From positions 1-6,619 of the forward strand of contig DATBMA010000040.1 in the NCBI GenBank assembly GCA_036555105.1: a DNA stretch of 6,619 bases, read 5' to 3'. The position numbers and the translations under genes are program-made. Below are positions 1 to 6,175 of this stretch, in pieces. This stretch comes from DATBMA01 sp036555105 (GTDB lineage Bacteria; Actinomycetota; Acidimicrobiia; Spongiisociales; ZC4RG35). Position 1 is the first letter of the stretch. Every line of letters begins with the position of its first letter. The notes below the pieces were generated by a model that saw only the letters and a program-made list of their open reading frames with translations, was not told where the DNA came from and did no database searches.

Positions 1-582
1 GCTTATCGGCTCCTGCTGCGTGAGGACCTCGGCTGGGAGCGAGTGCATGGATGGCCTGCCGACGAACGCTGGGTTCCGAAGGACCACCCGGACAACAACG
101 GCTTCCTCGCCCAAGAGGCGCTCTTTCGTTGGGTTCCCGCCCAGCTCCACCGGCCGATGTGGGCTCCCTGGCTGGAACCGCCGGAAGCGGCGGCTTACTT
201 CGACGCCGAGTTGCGGTCGTTGCACGCCGGGGGCGGGCCAGAGGTGGTCCTGCTCGGGCTCGGCGAGGACGGGCACACCGCCTCGCTATTTCCCTCGGCC
301 GACACGCTTGGGATCGACGGCCGCTGGTACGTCGCCACCGAGGTTGCGGCACTCAAGGCCTGGCGCCTGACCGCCACCATCGACCTGTTGTCCACCGCCG
401 CCAGGATCCTGTTCCTGGCAACCGGGGAAGGGAAGGCGACGGCCGTGTCCCAGGTCCTCGAGGAGAATTCGGACTTGCCTGCGGCAATAGTTTCGCGTTG
501 TGGCCCTCACACCACGTGGGCGCTGGACACAGCGGCGGCAGCACAACTGAGCCCCGAGCAGTACATGCGGGCCCCTGCATAG
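1..582 (+). CDS. pgl: 6-phosphogluconolactonase, 5'-truncated by window edge
   Basis: Cytosolic enzyme that hydrolyses 6-phosphogluconolactone to 6-phosphogluconate, the second step of the oxidative pentose phosphate pathway. The frame is open from base 1, so the true start lies upstream; a GTG at 43 falls inside the conserved region and is not the start. The visible 193 residues contain the family's DER-x-VP segment (about residues 21-26, followed by an NN where SN is usual) and the signature GLGEDGHTASLFP (about 86-98), then a Gly-rich LATGEGKA segment near 139-146. Family members are about 230-260 residues, so roughly 40-60 N-terminal residues are missing. In actinobacteria pgl usually ends a zwf-opcA-pgl cluster; those genes would lie to the left, which cannot be seen here. 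Family identity is firm; nothing about regulation is visible. Confidence 0.93.
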   Translation, partial: AYRLLLREDLGWERVHGWPADERWVPKDHPDNNGFLAQEALFRWVPAQLHRPMWAPWLEPPEAAAYFDAELRSLHAGGGPEVVLLGLGEDGHTASLFPSADTLGIDGRWYVATEVAALKAWRLTATIDLLSTAARILFLATGEGKATAVSQVLEENSDLPAAIVSRCGPHTTWALDTAAAAQLSPEQYMRAPA

Positions 583-591
583 CATCGCCCG

Positions 592-1503
592 ATGCGACGG
601 CTGGTCCCGATCGTGCTTGCAACGCTGACCGCCGCCTGCACCCCGAGCCCGACTACGACGCCGTCGAGCACGGTCCCTACGCCCTCGACAACGGCTCGCA
701 TCACCACCTCCTCACCGCCGGCAAGTACGACGTCCAGTCCCTCCACCACAGCTGCTGTCGCCGCCCCGGCCGAGCGCCAGGTCGAGTACCTCGAGGGGGT
801 GGAGGCCGACGTCTACCTTCCGTCGACCGACCCGAGCGGGGTGGTGCTGCTGGTCCATGGCGGAGCCTGGGTCGGCGGAGACCGCCGGGGTCTCTCAGAC
901 ATGGCCAAGGACCTGGCCGGGGCCGGTTATCTGACAGTCAATGCCACCTATCGGACCAGCGACGGTGGCTATCCCACCACCTTCGAAGACGTCGCATGCG
1001 CGGTGCGCTTTGCTCGCCAAACCGCTGCCGACGAATACGGTGTCGAGCTGCCGGTCACGGTCATAGGTCACTCTGCCGGCGCTCACATCGGTGCGTTGAT
1101 CTCTCTCGGGGGAGAGAGCTTCGCCGGCGAATGCCCGTGGGAGGGTGCCGTGCTGCCGGATGCCTTCGTTGGCCTGGCCGGACCATACGACATCACCCAG
1201 ATGGCCTTCCTCGACTTCCTCAATCCGTTCTTCGGGGCCGCCTATGCCGACGACCCCACCAACTGGGACGCATCGAATCCGTACACCTACATCGGAGAGA
1301 ATTCCTCGCTCCAGGTTGCGCTCATCCACGGCGATGCCGACCGGGAGGTGTCGCTCGGCTTCTCCGAGAACTTCGAGGCTGCTCTCGAGGATGCGAGTTA
1401 TGACACCCGGCTCGAGGTCGTGGCCGACGCGGACCATTTCGAGATCTATGACCCGGACGTGACCGGCGACCTGATCACCCAGTTCCTGGCGACGGTCGGC
1501 TGA
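592..1503 (+). CDS. Secreted lipoprotein alpha/beta-hydrolase (esterase-like, BD-FAE/HSL-type)
   Basis: Predicted membrane-anchored extracellular esterase of 303 residues; the substrate is unknown. A short basic and hydrophobic signal ends in the lipobox LTAAC (residues 12-16), so Cys16 should be lipidated. Residues 17-60 are a low-complexity Thr/Ser/Pro linker of the kind that spaces an enzyme away from the membrane. The hydrolase fold follows: oxyanion-hole HGGAW (89-93), nucleophile elbow GHSAG with Ser161, probable acid Asp250 in HGDADREV and base His282 in DADHFEI. All three triad positions are intact. HGGAW plus GHSAG fits the hormone-sensitive-lipase/carboxylesterase group. The ATG lies 9 nt after the pgl stop with no clear Shine-Dalgarno sequence, suggesting co-transcription and perhaps coupled translation. 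The 3' end abuts the convergent glycosylase gene with 1 nt between stops. Confidence 0.88.
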   Translation: MRRLVPIVLATLTAACTPSPTTTPSSTVPTPSTTARITTSSPPASTTSSPSTTAAVAAPAERQVEYLEGVEADVYLPSTDPSGVVLLVHGGAWVGGDRRGLSDMAKDLAGAGYLTVNATYRTSDGGYPTTFEDVACAVRFARQTAADEYGVELPVTVIGHSAGAHIGALISLGGESFAGECPWEGAVLPDAFVGLAGPYDITQMAFLDFLNPFFGAAYADDPTNWDASNPYTYIGENSSLQVALIHGDADREVSLGFSENFEAALEDASYDTRLEVVADADHFEIYDPDVTGDLITQFLATVG

Positions 1504-1504
1504 G

Positions 1505-2380
1505 CTAGATCTCCGAGAAGTCGCGGATCGCAACCTTGGGCCCGAAGGCCGGCTCCGGTCCCAACAGGTGGAGCAGGCGAACCACTCGCCCCCGATGCGG
1601 ACGGTAGGGCTCCAGCAGCTCGAGCATCTCCTCATCGGAGCCGCGGGGCCGGCCGGCCAGGTGCCAAGCGGCCATGTGCTTGATGTGGAAGTCGCCAACC
1701 GGCACTGCGTCGGCGTCGCCGTGGGTGACCATCACGGTCTTGGCCGAGGTCCACTCCCCGATGCCGGAGATCGACTCCATGGTTGTTCTCACTTCCCTCG
1801 AAGAGGCAAACGCCAGTTGCTCCAAGCGAGGAGCCTTGGCTGCGACCCGTTTCAGTGTTTCCGCCCGCCTCTGCTCGATGCCGAGCGGGTGGAACTCGTA
1901 GTAGGGCAGAGCGGCGATGACCTCCGGAGCGGGTGGGAGTCGCAGCCCCCGGTCCGGACCGGGAGCCGGCTCGCCGTAACGCCGAACCAGCGCTTTCCAA
2001 CCGTTGGCAGCCTCCTGGCCGGTCACCTTCTGGGCGAGGACGTTGCGGGCCATGGAATCGAAGACGAGGCGGGTGCGTCCGAACCGGGCTCCGACCTGGC
2101 GGCGGGCCAGATCACGAAGGTTCGGTTGTTCGGGGAGAAACGACTCCGGATCGTCGGCAAAACCCGCCAGGTCGGGGATGCGGGCCAGAGCCCAGTCAGC
2201 CCCCTCGCCCCAGGCCGTGCCCATCAGGGTGTCACCTGCCCGCGCAAGTCTCAGCGTGGCGTTCCCATCCGGAGTCCGCATCGGCCGCCACCAGCCATCA
2301 TCGAGAAAGCGGCCCTCCAGCGGTCGCAGAGTCGCCCGCAGGTCCAGGCGGACCTCGATGTCGACCCTTGCTTGCTCCAC
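1505..2380 (-). CDS. AlkA-like DNA-3-methyladenine glycosylase (HhH-GPD superfamily)
   Basis: Base-excision-repair glycosylase, 291 residues, expected to remove alkylated bases such as 3-methyladenine from DNA. The C-terminal half has the helix-hairpin-helix with GIGEW (206-210) and, 20 residues on, VGD with Asp230, which aligns with the catalytic Asp of the HhH-GPD family. The motif EMLELLEPYRPHRGRVVRLL (251-270) is typical of the actinobacterial COG0122 type. There is no Ada-like N-terminal domain. The N-terminal part (RTPDGNATL about 35-43, AWGEGADW about 56-63) matches that group as I know it. There are no Cys ligands for an iron-sulfur cluster, which argues against the Nth/MutY branch. 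The GTG start is fixed by an in-frame TGA ten codons upstream with no other start codon between. Substrate range (3-methyladenine versus other lesions) cannot be read from sequence. Confidence 0.87.
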   Translation of the reverse strand: MEQARVDIEVRLDLRATLRPLEGRFLDDGWWRPMRTPDGNATLRLARAGDTLMGTAWGEGADWALARIPDLAGFADDPESFLPEQPNLRDLARRQVGARFGRTRLVFDSMARNVLAQKVTGQEAANGWKALVRRYGEPAPGPDRGLRLPPAPEVIAALPYYEFHPLGIEQRRAETLKRVAAKAPRLEQLAFASSREVRTTMESISGIGEWTSAKTVMVTHGDADAVPVGDFHIKHMAAWHLAGRPRGSDEEMLELLEPYRPHRGRVVRLLHLLGPEPAFGPKVAIRDFSEI

Positions 2381-2386
2381 CCTCGG

Positions 2387-2411
2387 ACGGTACCGACTTG
2401 GTTTGGGTCAA
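2387..2411 (-). promoter_or_regulatory. Candidate promoter of the glycosylase gene, possibly leaderless
   Basis: Reading the minus strand, TACCGT (plus 2387-2392) fits the actinobacterial TAnnnT -10 pattern and ends 6 nt before the GTG start, the placement expected when transcription begins at the start codon. No Shine-Dalgarno sequence at normal spacing is present. A TTGACC (plus 2406-2411) resembles a -35 element, but the 13-nt spacer is too short for a standard promoter, so it may be coincidental. The call is weak. Confidence 0.3.
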
Positions 2412-2459
2412 TTGGATCCCGGACAGGCTGGTTAGCGTCTGCTCAGCAGTGCAGAAGCC

Positions 2460-3071
2460 ATGACTGCGAGGAGAGTCGGTGCCTTGCGCGCCGTAGCCCG
2501 ATCAACATGCTTGGTTACCTCCCTCATCCTTGTTGGCGCATGCAGCCGTGGCACAACCTATGCGGTCGGGCGCAACCTCGTGGCCATCATCGAAGTAGGG
2601 GATGAGATCGAGAGGGTCGACTATGCGGGTGGCGCCACGGCCCTCGAAGTCACTATCACGGAAGTTCTCTGGGTAGGTCATCCCGTACCTTGGGCTGTGG
2701 AGGTGCCTGCAGTCAACGATGGCGACCGCCTCCATGCGCTCCGACTCTCCGGTGCCAACTACCGCGAAGGGGAGACCTATGCCGCATCACTCAACTACTT
2801 CGGGGACGACCAACCGTCCGGATATGGTTGGTGGCTTGACGAGGGCTTAGACGCCGAGGGTCGCGTCGTCACGAACAAGGACACCTCCGGGTTTCAGACC
2901 GCACTGGATCTGGCGGATGCGGTCGACGGTGATGTCGACTCACCCGGTGCGCTGTTGACCGAATATGCCTCCGAGTGGGAGGATTACCTCAACGCCCGCG
3001 ACGCCGGAGTCCCAGAAGTGAACTTGCCCCTGGGGCCGATGTTGACCGCCGTCTTCGCTGAGCTGGGTTAG
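2460..3071 (+). CDS. Unrecognised small secreted lipoprotein
   Basis: I do not recognise a family. The 203-residue product has a basic N-region (Arg4, 5, 10, 14), a hydrophobic stretch and a lipobox-like LVGAC ending at Cys28, so it is probably exported and lipid-anchored. The mature part is acidic, with many Asp/Glu, aromatic residues in the middle (YGWW near 121-124), a beta-rich first half and a more helical last third; no catalytic signature or further membrane segment is visible. The ATG at 2460 has only a weak upstream AGAAG; a TTG at 2484 has a better AGGAGA 9 nt before it and would keep the signal peptide, so the start is uncertain. By eye its codon use is less GC-biased than its neighbours, which could reflect transfer or relaxed selection. 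It stands alone on its strand, divergent from the glycosylase gene and convergent with the VOC gene. Confidence 0.72.
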   Translation: MTARRVGALRAVARSTCLVTSLILVGACSRGTTYAVGRNLVAIIEVGDEIERVDYAGGATALEVTITEVLWVGHPVPWAVEVPAVNDGDRLHALRLSGANYREGETYAASLNYFGDDQPSGYGWWLDEGLDAEGRVVTNKDTSGFQTALDLADAVDGDVDSPGALLTEYASEWEDYLNARDAGVPEVNLPLGPMLTAVFAELG

Positions 3072-3100
3072 GTATACCGAGCGTCCGGACGGCCTGCGTT

Positions 3101-3120
3101 ATCCGACTTCGACGGATTTG
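3101..3120 (+). terminator. Weak candidate terminator in convergent gap
   Basis: A 5-bp stem, ATCCG (3101-3105) with CGGAT (3113-3117), is followed by TTTG, 30 nt after the lipoprotein stop. The stem is short and the T-run poor, so it may be only an incidental inverted repeat. It sits in the 81-bp gap between convergent genes, where a terminator is expected. Confidence 0.25.
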
Positions 3121-3152
3121 AGCAGGACGGGAGCGACCTCAACACCTTCAAC

Positions 3153-3776
3153 TCACTCGATGACCAGCTCGCCATCGTCGGTGCTCAAGCGGACCCGTCG
3201 CACACCTGCCGGCCCGTCGACGACCTGAATCCCCACGTCGGCACCGCCCAGCCACGAGTCGAGACGAGCGGCATCTCCGCCAACCTCGATCCGTGAGATC
3301 CCCGCGACGGAGCGTGAATGGTTGGCAGGCGTCATGCCCGGATGGAGATCAGCGGCGATGTCCCACTGCATGAAGAACGGCATCCACAACTCGCGGGCGG
3401 GGTCCTCGAACCCTGTGCTGCGCCAGCTCAGCTCGATCCCGTCGGGCCGTGTGCGCCTGCCGGGCTCAACCACCAGCCCCAGCCTTGCGGCCACGGCCTC
3501 GATGTCGTCGGTCGCCACCACCGGCGTGTACCAGCCGTCACGCTCGGTGAACATCGCCGCGATCCGGCGGCCGAAGACGGTCTCCTGGGCTTGCTCGGGG
3601 TCGACTACCGAGATCAGCTCCAGGTAGGTGTCACCCAACGGGATTATCCGATTGGCGGTGCCCCAGCGAGCATGACGCCCTCCGGCCGTTGCTTCCAATC
3701 CGTAGTCGGCCCGCCATCGCTCGGCTGCCCGGTCGAGGTCGGCTACTCCGTAGACGACGTGATCGAGTCGCAACAC
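3153..3776 (-). CDS. VOC/glyoxalase-like domain protein
   Basis: Soluble vicinal-oxygen-chelate fold protein of about 207 residues, closest in pattern to the Glyoxalase_3-like group; the substrate is unknown. The N-terminus RLDHVVYGV carries the typical metal-ligand His, and a GGRHARWGTAN segment followed by DTYLELISV (the Glu is a likely second ligand) completes the first module. The C-terminal half is more diverged. The frame also has a GTG at 3782, but I prefer the GTG at 3776: it has AGAAGG 5 nt upstream and gives the normal start MLRLDHVV; a TTG at 3773 is also possible. It follows the deoC-aldehyde dehydrogenase genes on the same strand, but a 74-nt gap containing a strong hairpin intervenes, so it may be read through or separately controlled. 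A role in handling a reactive carbonyl made by the upstream pathway is only a guess. Confidence 0.82.
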   Translation of the reverse strand: MLRLDHVVYGVADLDRAAERWRADYGLEATAGGRHARWGTANRIIPLGDTYLELISVVDPEQAQETVFGRRIAAMFTERDGWYTPVVATDDIEAVAARLGLVVEPGRRTRPDGIELSWRSTGFEDPARELWMPFFMQWDIAADLHPGMTPANHSRSVAGISRIEVGGDAARLDSWLGGADVGIQVVDGPAGVRRVRLSTDDGELVIE

Positions 3777-3783
3777 CTCCACC

Positions 3784-3831
3784 TTCTGGCGCGTAGATGT
3801 GCCCCTATGGGGGCAAGATTACGCGCCAGAA
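3784..3831 (-). promoter_or_regulatory. 48-nt near-palindromic hairpin between ALDH-like and VOC genes
   Basis: Two perfect 12-nt arms, TTCTGGCGCGTA (3784-3795) and TACGCGCCAGAA (3820-3831), enclose a second inverted repeat TGCCCC (3800-3805) / GGGGCA (3810-3815) with loop TATG. Both repeats share the same centre (3807.5), separated by 4-nt imperfect internal segments. It lies 20 nt past the stop of the short ALDH-like gene and just before the VOC gene. On the minus strand the distal arm ends in CCAGAA, so the VOC Shine-Dalgarno sequence AGAAGG is partly inside the stem. No T-tract follows, so it is either a U-tract-less terminator, an operator for a dimeric repressor, or an RNA structure that masks the ribosome binding site. 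The structure is certain; its role is not. Confidence 0.6.
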
Positions 3832-3850
3832 CGCGGGTCTGGTCGAAGTT

Positions 3851-4699
3851 CTACAGCCCCTTCGGGTGCCAGACGGTCTTGGTCTCGGTGAAGGCGGCGA
3901 TCAAATAGGGGCTCTGGCCGTCGCCGGCGCCGTCGGCTCCGATCACCCGCTTCACGTTGTGGACCGACCCCTCCTCCAACCGCACGACCAAGTCCGGATC
4001 GGCTCCGGCGATGTCGATTGCGTTGACGTCCATGTGGTCAGCCAGCCAGGGTGCCAGCTCAGACGGAAACCCCGTGAGCATGTTGACCACGCCTCCGGGG
4101 ACATCCGAGGTCTCCAAGACTTCCGCCAGTGTTATGGCCGGGAGGGGCTGGGACTCGGAGGCGATGACAACGGCAGTGTTCCCGCCGACCAGGACCGGGG
4201 CCAGTCGGGACACCAGCCCGAGCAGTGCAGGCTCTTCCGGGGCCACGACCCCCACGACCCCAGTGGGCTCCAGACTGGAGATGTTGAAGAACGGCCCGGC
4301 CACCGGGTTGAGGTTCCCGAAGATCTGCACGAACTTGTCGGCCCAACCGGCGTACCAAACCAGACGATCGACCGTCCGGCTCACCTCTGTCGATGCGCGG
4401 GCTCGAGTCAGCCCTGCCACCTGGAGTTGCTCAGCGAACGTGTCGGCCCGATCCTCCACCAGCTCCGCCACCCGGTACAGGATCTGGCCGCGGTTGTACC
4501 CGGACCTGGCCGACCAGCCGGGGAGGGCGTTACGGGCGGCCCGCACCGCCTCCCGCAGGTCCTTGCGCGAGGCCCGGGCCATCCGCGCCACCACTGCCCC
4601 GGCCGAGTCACGGGCCGGAAAGCTGCGGCCTGACTCGGAGCGGGGGAACTGACCGTCGATGAACAGCTTGTAGGTCTTCTTGACCTCGAGGCGGCTCAA
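3851..4699 (-). CDS. Short non-catalytic aldehyde dehydrogenase homologue (ALDH16 C-terminal-domain-like)
   Basis: A 282-residue ALDH-fold protein that looks non-enzymatic. YKLFIDG (10-16), YAGWADK (116-122) and GGNTAVV (172-178) align with the full-length neighbour. The PWNFP motif has become APEEP (153-157), the LKPAE lysine is Ala180 (VIASES), the FTGSTAVG loop is IAGADPDL (230-237), and the LELGGK glutamate and catalytic cysteine are absent because the catalytic domain is missing. After the cofactor-type domain the chain jumps to FTETKTVWHP (270-279), resembling the C-terminal TEVKTV strand of ordinary ALDHs. I choose the TTG at 4699, which overlaps the upstream TGA as TTGA and has GGGGGG 7 nt before it; the open frame further up lies within the neighbouring gene. 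The clean frame and conserved tail argue for a maintained partner subunit rather than decay. It is probably co-translated with the active dehydrogenase. Confidence 0.8.
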   Translation of the reverse strand: MSRLEVKKTYKLFIDGQFPRSESGRSFPARDSAGAVVARMARASRKDLREAVRAARNALPGWSARSGYNRGQILYRVAELVEDRADTFAEQLQVAGLTRARASTEVSRTVDRLVWYAGWADKFVQIFGNLNPVAGPFFNISSLEPTGVVGVVAPEEPALLGLVSRLAPVLVGGNTAVVIASESQPLPAITLAEVLETSDVPGGVVNMLTGFPSELAPWLADHMDVNAIDIAGADPDLVVRLEEGSVHNVKRVIGADGAGDGQSPYLIAAFTETKTVWHPKGL

Positions 4700-6174
4700 C
4701 CTTCTACCCCCCGTAGGTACGGCAGCAGGCCGTGGCGCCCACCCTCCCGGCCGAAGCCAGACTCCTTGTACCCGCCAAACGGCGAGGCGGGATCGAACTT
4801 GTTGTAGGTGTTGGCCCACACCACCCCAGCCTGCATGCGATCGGCCATCCACAGGATTCTCGATCCCTTGCTGGTCCACACCCCGGCGGAGAGCCCGTAG
4901 GGGGTGTTGTTGGCCTTCTCTACCGCCTCGTCGGGAGTGCGGAAGCTCATGATCGAGAGCACCGGCCCGAAGATCTCCTCCTGGGCGATGCGATGGCTCT
5001 GCGACACCCCGGTGAAGAGCGTCGGCCGGAACCAGAAGCCGCGGGCGGGGAGGTCGCAGTCGGGCTGGAACATCTCTGCCCCCTCCTCACGGCCTGTCTC
5101 GACCAACTCAGAGATGCGGTCGAGCTGCTCGCGGCTGTTGATCGCTCCAACGTCGGTGTTCTTGTCGAGGGGATCGCCTACCCGCAGGGTGGCCAGCCTC
5201 CGCTTGAGCTTGTCGACGAACCGGTCGTGGATGTTCTCCTGCACGAACAGCCGTGAGCCGGCACAGCACACATGGCCCTGGTTGAAGAAGATTCCGTTGA
5301 TGACCCCCTCGATGGCCTGGTCGATGGGGGCGTCCTCGAAGATGACGTGGGCTGCCTTGCCGCCCAGCTCGAGAGTGAGGCGCTTGCCGGACCCAGCCAG
5401 CTGCCGGCGAATCAGCTTGCCCACCGCGGTGGATCCCGTGAAGGCCACCTTGTCGACGTCGGGATGAGACACCACCGCCGCCCCGGTGGCCCCTGCTCCG
5501 GTGACCACGTTGACTGCCCCTGCCGGCAGGCCGGCCTCGACGGTCAGTTCGGCAAAGGTCAGGGCCGTCAGCGAAGTGGTCTCGGCCGGCTTCAAGACGA
5601 CGGTATTGCCGGCCGCCAGGGCGGGGGCGAGCTTCCAGGCCAGCATCATCATCGGGAAGTTCCATGGGATCACCTGGCCTGCCACCCCGAGCGGTTGCGG
5701 GCGCAGTCCGGGGAAGGCGTATTCGAGCTTGTCGGCCCAGCCGGCGTAATAGAAGAAATGAGCCGCCACCAACGGTAGGTCGACGTCGCGCGACTCCTTG
5801 ATCGGCTTGCCGCCGTCCAGGGTCTCAAGCACCGCCAGCTCGCGCGATCGCTCCTGGATCATCCGCGCCAACCGGAACAGGTGCTTGGCTCGCTCCTTGC
5901 CTGGCAAGGCGCCCCACTCACCCTCGAACGCTCCCCGGGCCGCTTTGACCGCCCGATCCACGTCGCGGTCGCCAGCCTCCGCGACGTCCGCCAGCTTCTC
6001 CTCGGTAGCTGGGTTGACGGTTGGGAAGTACTTCTTGGAAAGAGGGGCTCGGAACTTGCCGCCGATGAACAGCCCGTAGCGATCCTTGATCTCGGCCAGC
6101 TCGGCCGCCTCCCGCGAGCTGGCGTACTCCCATTCGAGAGGCTGGCGGGATGGGCGGCGGGCGAGCTCGGTCAT
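4696..6174 (-). CDS. NAD(P)-dependent aldehyde dehydrogenase, catalytic subunit
   Basis: Cytosolic ALDH of 492 residues that oxidises an aldehyde to its acid; acetaldehyde released by DeoC is the likely substrate from context. The active site is complete: WNFP with Asn172, LKPAE with Lys195, FTGSTAVG (245-252), LELGGK with Glu269, FFNQGHVCCAGSR with Cys303 as the probable nucleophile, EEIFGPV with cofactor-ribose Glu400, and PFGGYKESGFGREGG (465-479). About 30 extra residues precede the fold. The C-terminus stops at HGLLPYLRGVEG, without the TEVKTV-type strand that ends most ALDHs; the next gene carries that strand. ATG start lies 1 nt after the deoC stop, with AAGGA as Shine-Dalgarno sequence inside the end of deoC. 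The 3' end overlaps the next gene. Coenzyme preference cannot be settled from sequence. Confidence 0.93.
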   Translation of the reverse strand: MTELARRPSRQPLEWEYASSREAAELAEIKDRYGLFIGGKFRAPLSKKYFPTVNPATEEKLADVAEAGDRDVDRAVKAARGAFEGEWGALPGKERAKHLFRLARMIQERSRELAVLETLDGGKPIKESRDVDLPLVAAHFFYYAGWADKLEYAFPGLRPQPLGVAGQVIPWNFPMMMLAWKLAPALAAGNTVVLKPAETTSLTALTFAELTVEAGLPAGAVNVVTGAGATGAAVVSHPDVDKVAFTGSTAVGKLIRRQLAGSGKRLTLELGGKAAHVIFEDAPIDQAIEGVINGIFFNQGHVCCAGSRLFVQENIHDRFVDKLKRRLATLRVGDPLDKNTDVGAINSREQLDRISELVETGREEGAEMFQPDCDLPARGFWFRPTLFTGVSQSHRIAQEEIFGPVLSIMSFRTPDEAVEKANNTPYGLSAGVWTSKGSRILWMADRMQAGVVWANTYNKFDPASPFGGYKESGFGREGGRHGLLPYLRGVEG

Positions 6175-6175
6175 C

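Noticed and set aside
51..1403. A 450-codon open frame on the plus strand across pgl and the hydrolase
   Set aside because: It is out of frame with both recognised genes, is very rich in Arg/Gly/Pro, shows no domain, and is the usual GC-driven shadow frame.
1568..2605. Long plus-strand open frame opposite the glycosylase
   Set aside because: It is antisense to a gene with clear HhH-GPD motifs and has no recognisable content.
3784..3831. Insertion-sequence or transposon end
   Set aside because: No transposase, no target-site duplication and no matching second copy in the window; the palindrome sits neatly between genes.
3797..4633. Plus-strand open frame opposite the short ALDH homologue
   Set aside because: Shadow of the minus-strand gene, with His/Gly/Pro-rich composition and no family signature.
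3851..4699. Short ALDH homologue as a decayed pseudogene
   Set aside because: There is one clean frame, a coupled start, a retained C-terminal ALDH strand, and substitutions concentrated at active-site positions, which fit a maintained non-catalytic partner better than random decay.
4705..4716. Classical -1 programmed frameshift heptamer
   Set aside because: The six-G run does not fit the X XXY YYZ pattern in the zero frame, so only generic homopolymer slippage remains possible.
4700..4879. Upstream extension of the short ALDH homologue to a start near 4879
   Set aside because: It would lie within the 3' end of the active ALDH gene; the extra residues resemble no ALDH sequence, and the TTGA-overlapping start is better placed.
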